DNA of 51,304 nucleotides. It comes from Caballeronia udeis (GTDB lineage: Bacteria > Pseudomonadota > Gammaproteobacteria > Burkholderiales > Burkholderiaceae). Positions 8,215 through 17,219 of this stretch are shown here, in pieces. The DNA lies in NCBI RefSeq assembly GCF_001544555.2, contig NZ_FCOK02000073.1, positions 1 through 51,304 of the forward strand. The letters run 5' to 3'. The translations under genes and the position numbers were made by a program. How positions within the stretch are numbered: the first letter of the stretch is position 1; each line of letters opens with the position of its first letter. The notes beneath the pieces are model-generated. The model did no database searches. It was not told the DNA's origin and saw only the letters and a list, made by a program, of their open reading frames with translations.

Positions 8215-9252
8215 CACCTCCCGTATTTGCTCACCGTTTGCCCCGCTTCCGGCGAAGTCATCAAACGCCCGGTCCGCTACGCGAATAATATGCTTGCGGA
8301 TATATTCCGCCCCCTCCCGCGCGCCATCCTCCGGATGCTTCAGCGCGCACTCCCATTCAAGCACGGCCCAGCCGGGAAAATCGTACTGCGCCATCTTCGA
8401 AAAGATCGCTCCAAAGTCGATCTGCCCGTCGCCCAGCGACCGGAATCGCCCCGCCCGGTCCACCCACCCCGAATAACCGCCGTACACGCCCTGACGGCCG
8501 TCAGGACGAAACTCCGCATCCTTCACATGGAAAGCCTTGATGCGTTCGTGATAGATATCGATGAACTGAAGGTAGTCCAGTTGCTGCAGCATGAAATGAC
8601 TGGGATCGAACAGGATGTTCGCTCGGGGATGAGCATCCACGGCGGCAAGAAAGCGATCGAACGTCACGCCATCGTGCAAATCCTCTCCCGGATGCAACTC
8701 ATAGCAAACATCCACACCGGCTTGATCGAAGGCGTCCAGCAACGGCCGCCAGCGCCGCGCCAATTCCTCGAACGCTGCCTCCACCAGACCCTGCGGGCGC
8801 TGCGGCCACGGATAAAAATACGGCCATGCCAGCGCCCCCGAAAACGTCACGTGCGCGCTTAGGCCCAGGCGTTTCGACGCCGCCGCGGCAAACGCGACCT
8901 GCTCGATCGCCCAAGCCGTGCGAGCCTTCGGATCGCCGCGAACATGCGTGGCGGCAAAACCGTCGAAGAGCGTGTCGTAGGCCGGATGCACCGCGACGAG
9001 CTGCCCCTGCAAATGCGTCGATAACTCCGTGATGCTCACGCCCGCGTCGTCCGCTACGCGAAGCAGATCATCGCAATAGGCGTCGCTCTTTGCGGCCTGC
9101 TCGAGATCGATCAGCCGCGGATCGCACGGCACCTGGATACCTTCGTAACCCAGGCCCTTCGCCCAGCCTGCAAGATGCGCGAGGTTGTCAAAGGGCAACG
9201 TGTCGCCTAGAAACTGAGCCAGGAAAATGGCCGGGCCTTTGATGGTTTTCAT
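8197..9252 (-). CDS. sugar phosphate isomerase/epimerase (TIM barrel)
   Basis: A 351-residue AP-endonuclease-family-2-like TIM barrel of the xylose isomerase-like superfamily. Metal-ligand style motifs are visible: VCYELHPGEDLHDG, then NILFDPSHFMLQQLDYL, then IKAFHVKDAEF, and a late VLEWECALKHPEDG. Such enzymes isomerise or epimerise sugars, keto sugars or sugar acids using a divalent cation. It is the last gene of the LacI-RbsABC operon, 44 bases after the binding-protein gene, so it very probably acts on the sugar the transporter brings in. It is longer than hydroxypyruvate isomerase and close to proteins often annotated only as isomerase/epimerase. Exact substrate unknown. Confidence 0.88.
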   Translation of the reverse strand: MKTIKGPAIFLAQFLGDTLPFDNLAHLAGWAKGLGYEGIQVPCDPRLIDLEQAAKSDAYCDDLLRVADDAGVSITELSTHLQGQLVAVHPAYDTLFDGFAATHVRGDPKARTAWAIEQVAFAAAASKRLGLSAHVTFSGALAWPYFYPWPQRPQGLVEAAFEELARRWRPLLDAFDQAGVDVCYELHPGEDLHDGVTFDRFLAAVDAHPRANILFDPSHFMLQQLDYLQFIDIYHERIKAFHVKDAEFRPDGRQGVYGGYSGWVDRAGRFRSLGDGQIDFGAIFSKMAQYDFPGWAVLEWECALKHPEDGAREGAEYIRKHIIRVADRAFDDFAGSGANGEQIREVLGFGP

Positions 9253-9296
9253 GAGCGTCGATCCGCGAACTTAACTGTCTTCAACCCGCCTGGAAC

Positions 9297-10271
9297 TCAG
9301 AATGGCGAGTTCGGATAATAGAACTGCTTGGCGTTGTCTTTTGTGATCAACACCGAAGGAATGATGGTCGTCGCCGGCAAGCTTTCACCCTTCAAACGCG
9401 CTTCGGCGGTGAGCTTGATCGCGTCGTAGATAAACTTGGGCGAATAGGACACATCGGCCTGGACCAGCTTGTCGCCGTCCATGATCCGCTTGACCGCCTC
9501 CTTCGATCCCGCGCCGCCAAACACCTGCTTGATGTCCGTACGCTTCGCCTGATCGATAGCCTTCAGCACGCCGATCATCATGTCGTCATCAGCCGCCCAG
9601 ACCGCGTCGATATGCTTGAAGCGCGTGAGGTAATCCTGCATGACCTTGAACGCGTCATCGCGATTCCAGTTGGCGTATTTGGCATCGAGGATCTTCATGT
9701 CGGGATGCTGCTTGATCACTGATTCAAACGCAGCCCAGCGTTCGTTGTCGAGCGTGGTCGGGATGCCGCGCAACGCGACAATATCGCCCTTGCCGTCCAT
9801 GGTCTTTGCCAGGTATTCCGCCGGCAGCTTGCCGAACGCGGTGTTGTCACCGGCGACGTACGCATCTTGCGCGCTGGTATCGGTCAGCCCGCGATCCACC
9901 ACGGTCACGTACACGCCCTTCTTCTTGACCTGCGCCACCGGCTGCGTCAGCGACGCCGATTCGAACGGGAAAACCACCAGCGCATTGATCTTGTTCACCG
10001 TCACCAGGTCCTGCAACTGGTTCGCTTGTTCCGGTGCACCGGCGGCGGTCTTGATGATGATCTTCAGGTCAGGATGCGCCTGTTCCAGTTCCTTCTTGGC
10101 CTCGTTGGCCCACCACACAATGCCGCCGGTGAAGCCGTGCGTCGCAGTCGGGATGGCGACCCCGAGCGTGACTTTATCGGCGGCGACGGCCGAGACGGCG
10201 CTCGCCGCCAGCGTTAATCCGACGAGTGAGGTGACGAGTGGGGCGCCGAGTGCGCGAAGAATGTTTTTCAT
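9297..10271 (-). CDS. sugar ABC transporter, periplasmic substrate-binding protein (RbsB-like)
   Basis: A 324-residue Peripla_BP_4-type binding protein for import of a monosaccharide. A signal peptide occupies about residues 1-30 (hydrophobic core around LVTSLVGLTLAASAVSAVAA). The mature part begins with DKVTLGVAIPTATHGFTGGI and then shows the class motifs NALVVFPFESASL, VTVVDRGLTD, YVAGDNTAFG and DAVWAADDDMMIGVLKAI. The protein is in operon order after the permease (62-base gap). The ligand cannot be read from the sequence; ribose, xylose, fructose or rarer sugars and polyols are all possible for this class. Confidence 0.93.
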   Translation of the reverse strand: MKNILRALGAPLVTSLVGLTLAASAVSAVAADKVTLGVAIPTATHGFTGGIVWWANEAKKELEQAHPDLKIIIKTAAGAPEQANQLQDLVTVNKINALVVFPFESASLTQPVAQVKKKGVYVTVVDRGLTDTSAQDAYVAGDNTAFGKLPAEYLAKTMDGKGDIVALRGIPTTLDNERWAAFESVIKQHPDMKILDAKYANWNRDDAFKVMQDYLTRFKHIDAVWAADDDMMIGVLKAIDQAKRTDIKQVFGGAGSKEAVKRIMDGDKLVQADVSYSPKFIYDAIKLTAEARLKGESLPATTIIPSVLITKDNAKQFYYPNSPF

Positions 10272-10333
10272 GCTGTGTCTCCATTGTTTTGACAGGCGCC
10301 TGAGAGGATTTCAGGGCACGGTTCGAACACACT

Positions 10334-11350
10334 TCAACGACGACCACGCTGTAAAAACGCTACGAAAATAATCACGGCGCCCTGCACCGCCGCATTGAGA
10401 TACACACTGATGATGCTGGTGAGATTCAGGATGTTCGCGATCACCGACAACAGGATCGCACCGATCACCGTCCCGATCACACGCCCTTCTCCACCTCTTA
10501 ACGCGGTCCCGCCGACGACCACCGCAGCGATCGCTTCAAGCTCCCACAGCAGCCCCGTGGTAGGCGTGGCGGATCCGAGACGCGGCACGTACAGCACCGT
10601 CGCTACGCCGACGCACAACCCAAGCAGCACGTACGTGACGATCTTCACGGTGTCCACGCGAATGGCCGCATAACGCGCGACCTGCTCGTTCGACCCGATA
10701 GCCTGCACATGCCGCCCGAACACGGTTCGGTTCAGCACGATCACACCGCCCGCCGCGACAATCAGGAACACCCAGATAGGCACGGGAATGCCGAAGAGGC
10801 TGGCGTAATACACGGGGCCGTAGAGATCGGACAAGTTATTGTCGAGCGTGAGCGCGCCGCCGTCCGCAATCCACGTCAGCACCGCCCGAAAGATCCCGAG
10901 CGTACCCAGTGTCACGATGAATGGTTCTATGCGCCCCTTGGTTACCAGCAGCCCATGCGCCAAACCGAAAAGACCCCCTAGAACAAGGGCTAAAACGATG
11001 CCGGCAGCAATGATGGCGAGTGGCGCGAGGGGGTGTCCGCCCACGCCGTGCGCAAGCGCGTTCATGACCCAGATCATGCTGCCCGCGATCAATGCGGCCA
11101 TTGATCCGACCGACAGATCGATACCGCCCGAGATGATCACGAAGGTCATCCCCACAGAAATGATGCCGATGAACGAGGTTCGCGTGAGGACGTTCATCGC
11201 GTTGTCGAAGGTGGCGAAATCCGGGTTCAGCAGCGTGCCGCCTATGCACAGCGCGACCAGCCCGAGCAGCGGCCCGACGCCGTGCAGCCGCCGCGCCAAG
11301 CCGCCCAGGCGGCTCGATCGTTCAACGCCTTCAGTGTGTGCCGGTCGCAT
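10334..11350 (-). CDS. sugar ABC transporter permease (RbsC-like)
   Basis: A 338-residue inner-membrane permease of the BPD_transp_2 type with about ten hydrophobic segments. The typical RbsC features are present: GMTFVIISGGIDLSVGSMAA in the third region, LVTKGRIEPFIVTLGTL in the middle, and LEAIAAVVVGGTALRGGEGR near the end, which couples to the ATPase. The start at 11350 overlaps the end of the ATPase gene by 20 bases, with GAGAGG upstream, so translation of the two is linked. It forms the channel through which the bound sugar enters the cytoplasm. Confidence 0.93.
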   Translation of the reverse strand: MRPAHTEGVERSSRLGGLARRLHGVGPLLGLVALCIGGTLLNPDFATFDNAMNVLTRTSFIGIISVGMTFVIISGGIDLSVGSMAALIAGSMIWVMNALAHGVGGHPLAPLAIIAAGIVLALVLGGLFGLAHGLLVTKGRIEPFIVTLGTLGIFRAVLTWIADGGALTLDNNLSDLYGPVYYASLFGIPVPIWVFLIVAAGGVIVLNRTVFGRHVQAIGSNEQVARYAAIRVDTVKIVTYVLLGLCVGVATVLYVPRLGSATPTTGLLWELEAIAAVVVGGTALRGGEGRVIGTVIGAILLSVIANILNLTSIISVYLNAAVQGAVIIFVAFLQRGRR

Positions 11351-12818
11351 GCGCGATCAACCTCTCTTCAGTCAGATGTCCGGGCCCAAGCGTGGCGACA
11401 AGCTGGCCGCCGCGCATGACCGCCACGCGATGGCATAAACCGATCAGCTCGATCAGTTCGGATGAGATGACGATCACCGCGCGGCCTTCGGCGGCGAGCG
11501 CGTGGATCAGGAAATAGATGTCGCGTTTCGCGCCGACATCGACACCGCGAGTGGGCTCGTCGAGGACAACCACGCGTGGATCGGGATGCAGGAACTTCGC
11601 GAGCGCCAGCTTTTGCTGATTGCCGCCCGACAACATGCGTGCGCGGCTCGCCAGATTGCCGGTGCGGATACCGAAGTCGCCGACCGCCTTTTTGAGCGCA
11701 TCGCGTTCCGCCTGCGCGTCGAGCAGCGGATGCGCGTACCGCTCGAGCGTCATCATCGTGAGGTTGTCTTTCAACGCCATGTCGACGTGCAGGCCACGCC
11801 CCTTGCGGTCCTCGCTCAGATACGTGATGCCGTGTTCCATCGCGGCACGGGGATTGCGCGGATTGATGTTCTCGCCGTCAAGCTCAATGCGTCCCGCCGT
11901 GCGCGGCCGCAGCCCGATGAGTGCTTCGAAGAGTTCCGTGCGTCCCGCGCCCACGAGTCCCGCGAAGCCGAACACCTCGCCTGCCCGCACCGCGAAACTG
12001 ACGTTCTGCGCCCAGCCCGGCACATAGGCGTTATCGACCTTGAAGGCCACGCGGGTTTCGTCGGCGAGGACGGGTTTGTCGGGGAACATGTCGGACACTT
12101 CGCGCCCGACCATCAGGTTCGCCATCTGCTGACGCGTGGTGCCGGCGGTCAAGCCGCGTGTGACGAAGCGGCCGTCGCGCATCACGATGACTTCGTCGGT
12201 GACGCGCTCCACTTCGTCGAGCTTGTGCGAGATATAAACGATAGTCACGCCGTCTTCCTTCAACCGTGCCATCAGTGCGAAGAGCCGTTGCGTTTCTGCG
12301 GGCGTAAGCGTCGCGGTGGGCTCGTCCATGATCAGCAGGCGGGCATCGCGCAGCATGGCCTTGGCAATTTCCACGAGCTGCTTCTCTGCGACGATCAGGT
12401 CGCGCACGCGGGTATCCGGGTGCTTGTGCAGGCCGACATCGGCGAGACGCGCGCGTGCGGCCTCGCGCATGGCGGGTTCATCGAGGAAGAAACCGCGGCG
12501 TTTCTCGTGACCAAGAAACATGTTCTGCACGATGCTCAAATGATCCGCGAGGTTCAGTTCCTGATGGATCAGCACGATGCCGGTGGCTTCGGCATCGCGG
12601 GAAGTATTGAAGGCCTTGACCACGCCGTCGATGGAAACAGTGCCCGCGCTCGCGCGTTCATAGCCCGCGAGGATCTTCATCAGCGTCGACTTGCCCGCGC
12701 CGTTCTCTCCAATCAGGCCGTAGATGCGGCCGGGGGCAAGATCGAAGCTCACGCCATGCAGCACGCGAACGGGTCCAAACTGTTTTTCGATGTTATCGAA
12801 GGCGACGGCCAGGCTCAT
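11331..12818 (-). CDS. sugar ABC transporter, tandem ATP-binding protein (RbsA-like)
   Basis: A 495-residue double ATPase that powers sugar import. The first half has a complete Walker A (IGENGAGKSTLMKILAG), and ARLLIMDEPTATLT as Walker B. The second half has a degenerate Walker A (AGLVGAGRTELFEALIG) but an intact LSGGNQQKLALAKFL signature and VVVLDEPTRGVDVG. This asymmetry is normal for the RbsA/MglA class. The ATG at 12818 is chosen over a GTG at 12827 because AAGGAG lies 8 bases upstream. The lacI stop codon (TGA at 12820-12822) is one base away, so the regulator and transporter genes are almost certainly one transcript. Confidence 0.94.
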   Translation of the reverse strand: MSLAVAFDNIEKQFGPVRVLHGVSFDLAPGRIYGLIGENGAGKSTLMKILAGYERASAGTVSIDGVVKAFNTSRDAEATGIVLIHQELNLADHLSIVQNMFLGHEKRRGFFLDEPAMREAARARLADVGLHKHPDTRVRDLIVAEKQLVEIAKAMLRDARLLIMDEPTATLTPAETQRLFALMARLKEDGVTIVYISHKLDEVERVTDEVIVMRDGRFVTRGLTAGTTRQQMANLMVGREVSDMFPDKPVLADETRVAFKVDNAYVPGWAQNVSFAVRAGEVFGFAGLVGAGRTELFEALIGLRPRTAGRIELDGENINPRNPRAAMEHGITYLSEDRKGRGLHVDMALKDNLTMMTLERYAHPLLDAQAERDALKKAVGDFGIRTGNLASRARMLSGGNQQKLALAKFLHPDPRVVVLDEPTRGVDVGAKRDIYFLIHALAAEGRAVIVISSELIELIGLCHRVAVMRGGQLVATLGPGHLTEERLIAHATGTH

Positions 12819-12819
12819 G

Positions 12820-13839
12820 TCACGCACTCCTTCGTATCATCAGCTTGTGCGGCAGCAGCACGCCGGGCACATCCGCGTCTGGTTCGCGCAAGCGTTTCAG
12901 GAGCAGTCGCGCGGCGGTTTCGCCAAGTTCGCGCATGGGTTGGGCGACCGTCGTGAGCGGCGGATCGATTTGCGCGGCGACGGCTATATCGTCGAAACCG
13001 ATCACCGCCATGTCGTCCGGCACGCGCAAGCCAACACCCCGCAAGCCGTTGATCACGCCGATAGCGAGTGTGTCGGAGACGGCAAACACTGCTGTTGGCC
13101 GGTTGCGCCGCAGGCGTGTCAGCGTGCGCGCGGCGCTTTCGCCGGCTGCGTAATCGAGGGTATCGAGGTCGACCTGCCAGGCGGGATCGGCGTCGATCCC
13201 TGCAGCGCTTAATGCATCCCGGTAGCCTGCCGCGCGCTGGCGGCTATACAAATATCCGTGGCCTGAATTGATCAGTGCGATTTTTCGATGGCCTCGACTG
13301 AGCAAGTGGCGTATTGCGTCGCCGGCGGCCTGATAGTTGTCGATGCCTACATACGGTACGCCTGCGGCGGGATCAAACTCGCAGCAGGCTACCCAGGGCA
13401 GCGTGGCGGCTTCTTCGGCTAGCGCTTGCTGAATGGCTGCAGGATCGAGGCAGATGGCGCCGTCGGCGCGGCGGCCTCGCAGCAGGTCGAAGTAACTGCG
13501 TTCGCGGCCGGGGTCTGCGCCCGTGTCGCAGAGCAGCATGAAATAGCCGTTCTGACGCGCCACGCTGTCTATGCCGCGAACAATGGCCGCATAGAACGGG
13601 TTCCCGAAGTCGGGGACCATGGTGAGCAGCATGCGGCTTTCCGCAGTGCGCAAATTGCGGGCGAGTTCGTTGATTCGGTACCCGCTGGCCGCTACCGCTG
13701 CGAGCACCTTGTCGCGGGTGGGTTCGCGGACGTTGGTGTGGCCGTTGAGGACTCGGGACACGGTCGCGACCGATACGCCCGCCCTTTGTGCGACGTCGGC
13801 GATCGAGATTTCATCGGTAGAGCGCAACGAATCGGTCAT
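12820..13839 (-). CDS. LacI family transcriptional regulator of the sugar operon
   Basis: A 339-residue LacI/GalR repressor. The N-terminal helix-turn-helix reads ISIADVAQRAGVSVATVSRV with the hinge segment after it. The core is a periplasmic-binding-protein fold with MLLTMVPDFGNPFYAAIVRG, PYVGIDNYQAAGDAI, GHRKIALI and AVIGFDDIAVAAQIDPPLTT, which bind an inducer sugar. A frame stays open upstream to 13992, but family alignment and the HTH position support ATG 13839. The gene is the first of the operon and is followed at one base by the ATPase gene. A palindrome 22 bases upstream of its start is a likely autoregulatory operator. Confidence 0.93.
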   Translation of the reverse strand: MTDSLRSTDEISIADVAQRAGVSVATVSRVLNGHTNVREPTRDKVLAAVAASGYRINELARNLRTAESRMLLTMVPDFGNPFYAAIVRGIDSVARQNGYFMLLCDTGADPGRERSYFDLLRGRRADGAICLDPAAIQQALAEEAATLPWVACCEFDPAAGVPYVGIDNYQAAGDAIRHLLSRGHRKIALINSGHGYLYSRQRAAGYRDALSAAGIDADPAWQVDLDTLDYAAGESAARTLTRLRRNRPTAVFAVSDTLAIGVINGLRGVGLRVPDDMAVIGFDDIAVAAQIDPPLTTVAQPMRELGETAARLLLKRLREPDADVPGVLLPHKLMIRRSA

Positions 13840-13860
13840 CTTTTCAACTCGCGGCCCGCG

Positions 13861-13878
13861 AATGTAATGGATTACATT
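13861..13878. promoter_or_regulatory. candidate LacI-family operator
   Basis: The sequence AATGTAATGGATTACATT has perfect 8-base arms around a two-base centre. It lies 22 bases upstream of the lacI start and within the divergent region shared with the methyltransferase gene. Its size, symmetry and position are those of LacI-family operators, though the centre is GG rather than the common CG. Binding by this LacI protein is inference. Confidence 0.65.
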
Positions 13879-14047
13879 ATTGGATTGGAGGCGGGCCGTG
13901 CGCGATAGGGACAAACACGAAGGGAGGTTGTTCAAACGAACCCAGGCAGCAGGCAACCGCCACAGCCGGCACAACGGGTCAAGGATTCCCAAACTAGCGC
14001 ATACTACGTCCCCGTCCCCCCGCGCGGCTTCACTTCGCGCCCCCCTG

Positions 14048-14752
14048 ATGCCCGGTTACCTGACCAAGCAACAAAACATCGCCGTTGCTGGCGTTGACGA
14101 CCTGATTATTCGTTCGCTGCTGGACCTTCAGCAATTCTCCGACCCCGCCGGCGACGCCGAACGAATCGGCATCTCCTCCGCCACGTGGCCGCTGTTCGGC
14201 ATGCTGTGGCCATCCGGTGCGCACCTCGCCGCACGCCTCGCCCTGCGGCCGGTCCTGACCGGTGAACGAATTCTCGAAATCGGCTGCGGACTGGCCCTGG
14301 CAAGTCTCGTCGGACACCGGCGGGGTGCAGACGTAACCGCCAGCGATTGCCATCCGCTGACGGCGGACTTCCTGAAAGAAAACCTGCGCTTGAACCACCT
14401 GCCGCCCATGAAATACCGGCACGGCAACTGGTCCATCACTGAACTGGAAGACACTCTGGAAGACGAGGCGGGACGCCGCATTGTCGATGGTCGCTTCGAC
14501 CTGATCATGGGCAGCGACCTGCTCTATGAACGCGATGCCAACGCGACGCTTGCAGCGTTCATCGGCTTGCATGCATCGCCGGCAGCCGAGGTCTGGATCG
14601 TGGACCCCGACCGGGGCAACCGCGCCGCGTTCAACCGGCAAATGGGCGAACGCGGCTTCCAGATGCGCGAGGAACGGCTGGATCAGATCGCTTTCGACGA
14701 CATTGCCGCCTATAAAGGCCGCCTGCTGATCTACCGCTTCAACGACGCATGA
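14048..14752 (+). CDS. class I SAM-dependent methyltransferase
   Basis: A 234-residue Rossmann-fold methyltransferase of the METTL/nicotinamide-N-methyltransferase-like group. Motif I is clear (ERILEIGCGLALASLVGHRRG), followed by ADVTASDCHP as the acidic end of the second strand. FDLIMGSDLLYERD corresponds to the motif around the fourth strand, and AEVWIVDPDRGNR follows. Related proteins methylate lysines of translation factors or small molecules; the substrate here is unknown. The frame is open upstream to 13880, but the family's usual beginning (MPGYLTKQQNIAV) supports ATG 14048. It is transcribed divergently from lacI and alone, with convergent dipZ downstream. Confidence 0.85.
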   Translation: MPGYLTKQQNIAVAGVDDLIIRSLLDLQQFSDPAGDAERIGISSATWPLFGMLWPSGAHLAARLALRPVLTGERILEIGCGLALASLVGHRRGADVTASDCHPLTADFLKENLRLNHLPPMKYRHGNWSITELEDTLEDEAGRRIVDGRFDLIMGSDLLYERDANATLAAFIGLHASPAAEVWIVDPDRGNRAAFNRQMGERGFQMREERLDQIAFDDIAAYKGRLLIYRFNDA

Positions 14753-14804
14753 CACCGCGCGCCATGCGTCCGCGGCTCGCTGCTCACTGCTTACTGCTTA
14801 CTGA

Positions 14805-16607
14805 TCAACCAAACGTGAACGCGTACGCCTCGACACCCGGGTCCAGGAATTCAATGGTGAAGGTGTGATCTTTCACGTCGCCCGACTGACGCACGAGTTG
14901 ATATAAGCGCTGCTCCGTGACCGTGCCGGTGCCGTCAGCCATGACATCGGTACCGTGCGCGTCGCCAGGCGCCGCGCCGTCTATGCTGACGCGAAACCTC
15001 ACCGGCTTGTTGTCCTTTCCGGGTCCCAGTACGAGATGCAAATCACGCGCGTGGAATCGATACACAATGGTTCCCGTCGGAGCCGCCAGCGACGCTTCCT
15101 CCGCTCCCACTTTCCATGCGCCTGCGAGACCCCATTCATTAAGCGCGAGCTGAGCAGGCGCGGCATACGTGTGAACGCGGTCGTGCGACTCGCCGCCCCG
15201 ACCACCAAAATTCTCCGCGCGCTCGTAGCCTACATAGGTTTCCGGTGACAACATGTCGGCGTTATCGGCGGCCATTTGCACGCCGTTCGCTGCTGTGTCG
15301 CTGACCATCGGAGCCACATTCGGAGCCACATTCGCGTGACCGGCTTCAGCCAGCAACTGCTGGATCACCTGCTCCGAATGCGCATAGTCGCCTTCGCCAA
15401 AGTGGTGGAAGCGAATCTGCCCCTTGGCGTCGATGAAATAATGCGCCGGCCAGTACTGGTTGCCAAATGCACGCCAGATTGCATAGTTGTTATCGATGGC
15501 AACCGGATAGTCGACTCCAAGATCGTGCGTTGCCTGCTTGACGTTGTCCACGTTACGCTCGAACGCAAACTCGGGTGCATGCACGCCGATCACCACCAGC
15601 CCCTGATCACGATACTTCTGCGCCCACGCCTTCACGTAAGGCAGCGAGCGCAAACAGTTGATGCACGAGTAAGTCCAGAAGTCGACGAGCACAACCTTGC
15701 CGCGCAAATCCTGCGCCGTCAGCGGGGGCGAATTGAGCCATTGAACGGCGCCGGACAGCGACGGCAGTTCGCCCTCCACCGGCAGCGACAGCGGCGCCTC
15801 CGTGCTCGCGGCTGCGCGCATCATGGCGGGCGCTGCCGCATTGGATGCCGTGGTGGTCGGGGCAGGCGTGGCCTGCGTAGAACCACCCGACAACCGGTCC
15901 ACCAGTTTCTGTTCGATGCCGCCTGTTGCAATAGTAGACACGCGCGCGAGCACGCCGGTATCGAGTCCTAACGAGATGGCGACAACACCAAGCAGCATCG
16001 CAGCGCCAATGCCGCGACGAATCCACTCGCCCGCCCCAAGCGAGCGTTTCATTGCGGCGAACACCCGGCCACCGATCAGCAACGCCACCGCCAGCGACGT
16101 AGCCGCCCCCGCCGCATAAGCGACCAGCAACAGCGTCGTGCCGACACTTGCGCCGCGCAGTGCCGCGCCTGTCAGCACAAGGCCCAAAATCGGGCCGGCG
16201 CACGGCGCCCACAGCAAACCAGTGGCAATACCCAGCAGGAATGACGAACTCGCGCGGACTTGTTGTCCGTCGGCCTGGGCGAATTGGGACAACCGGTTGC
16301 CGGCGCTGACAAACGGACGCATCAGGCGTTCGGCGAAGCTTGGCAACAACAACGTCAAGCCGAAGATGCCCAGCAACGCGACAGCGAGCCAGCGGCCATA
16401 CTGGTTCGCCTGCGTCACCCAACCGCCGCCCACCGCGGCGAGCGTCGCGACTGCTGCGAAGGTGATCGCCATGCCGGCAAGCAAAGGCAGGCCGCTGCGC
16501 ACGAACGGCTGATCCGCCCGCGAGAACACGAACGGCAGCACGGGCAAGATGCAGGGGCTCAGGATAGTGAGCGCACCGCCAAGATAAGCCAGGACAATGA
16601 GTAACAT
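14805..16607 (-). CDS. dipZ: DipZ: CcdA-type membrane electron transporter fused to thioredoxin-like domain
   Basis: A 600-residue inner-membrane redox protein. Residues 1-235 form a CcdA/DsbD-beta-like domain with about six membrane segments. It contains one Cys in LTILSPCILPVLPFVFSR and another in GLLWAPCAGPILGLVL, the pair that passes electrons across the membrane. A Ser/Thr/Ala-rich linker (about 240-280) leads to a periplasmic TlpA-like domain. Its CxxC is in YSCINCLRSLPYVKAW, preceded by GKVVLVDFWT. The C-terminal ~150 residues are a beta-rich domain typical of DipZ. It should bring reducing power from cytosolic thioredoxin to periplasmic partners. The msrB gene precedes it on the same strand by 99 bases, which makes MsrB the likely client. 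Confidence 0.92.
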   Translation of the reverse strand: MLLIVLAYLGGALTILSPCILPVLPFVFSRADQPFVRSGLPLLAGMAITFAAVATLAAVGGGWVTQANQYGRWLAVALLGIFGLTLLLPSFAERLMRPFVSAGNRLSQFAQADGQQVRASSSFLLGIATGLLWAPCAGPILGLVLTGAALRGASVGTTLLLVAYAAGAATSLAVALLIGGRVFAAMKRSLGAGEWIRRGIGAAMLLGVVAISLGLDTGVLARVSTIATGGIEQKLVDRLSGGSTQATPAPTTTASNAAAPAMMRAAASTEAPLSLPVEGELPSLSGAVQWLNSPPLTAQDLRGKVVLVDFWTYSCINCLRSLPYVKAWAQKYRDQGLVVIGVHAPEFAFERNVDNVKQATHDLGVDYPVAIDNNYAIWRAFGNQYWPAHYFIDAKGQIRFHHFGEGDYAHSEQVIQQLLAEAGHANVAPNVAPMVSDTAANGVQMAADNADMLSPETYVGYERAENFGGRGGESHDRVHTYAAPAQLALNEWGLAGAWKVGAEEASLAAPTGTIVYRFHARDLHLVLGPGKDNKPVRFRVSIDGAAPGDAHGTDVMADGTGTVTEQRLYQLVRQSGDVKDHTFTIEFLDPGVEAYAFTFG

Positions 16608-16706
16608 GAGCGTGAAGGTTCTTGGTTATTTGGGTGGTCGGGGTTCAACGCAAAACAGTTCCGGGAGCGTGTGCGGCAGGTCAGGCCGCCGACTCAAGCT
16701 TCCTAC

Positions 16707-17219
16707 TCAGGCCGCGGCGGCTTTGAATGTCATCGCCACGCCGTTCATGCAGTAGCGCAAGCCGGTTGGTTTGGGGCCGTCATCGAAGACATGACCCAGA
16801 TGGCCGCCGCAACGCCGGCAATGCACCTCCGTGCGCGATACGCCGAAAGACAAGTCTTCGTGAGTCCCCACCGCGTGTTCCAGCGGAGCCCAGAAGCTGG
16901 GCCAGCCGGTGTGGCTGTCGAACTTCGTACGCGATGAAAAGACCTCGAGCTGGCATCCGGCGCACGCGAACGTGCCGCTGCGATGTTCGTCGTTCAAAGG
17001 GCTGCTGTAAGGACGCTCTGTGCCTTCATGCCGAAGAACGCTGTATTGAGCAGGAGTCAGCAGGCGGCGCCATTGGTCGTCGGGATGAACGACCTCGAAC
17101 GATTGATCGGCGTTGCTGCTTTTTCCGGTCGCGCCCAATACGCGACGTTGATTGAACGCGGCAACCGCCGCTGCAGCAAAGACGCTGCCTGCAAAAATAA
17201 ACCTGCGCCGGGTGTGCAT
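16707..17219 (-). CDS. msrB: Tat-exported peptide-methionine (R)-S-oxide reductase
   Basis: A 170-residue MsrB that reduces methionine-R-sulfoxide in proteins. The N-terminus MHTRRRFIFAGSVFAAAAVA is a twin-arginine-type signal, so the enzyme is probably exported folded to the periplasm or anchored there. The zinc-binding cysteine pairs are visible as CAGC and CRRCGGHLGHVF. The catalytic cysteine lies in LRYCMNGVAMTF, and the substrate pocket contains HTGWPSFW. It is the first gene of a two-gene unit with dipZ, which can supply the electrons needed to recycle it. MsrB proteins are usually cytosolic; the signal sequence and the neighbour together indicate an envelope repair system. Confidence 0.93.
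   Translation of the reverse strand: MHTRRRFIFAGSVFAAAAVAAFNQRRVLGATGKSSNADQSFEVVHPDDQWRRLLTPAQYSVLRHEGTERPYSSPLNDEHRSGTFACAGCQLEVFSSRTKFDSHTGWPSFWAPLEHAVGTHEDLSFGVSRTEVHCRRCGGHLGHVFDDGPKPTGLRYCMNGVAMTFKAAAA

Noticed and set aside
11502..12956. 484-codon plus-strand frame
   Set aside because: It is the complement of the RbsA-like ATPase gene, His/Asp-rich and without any recognisable motif.
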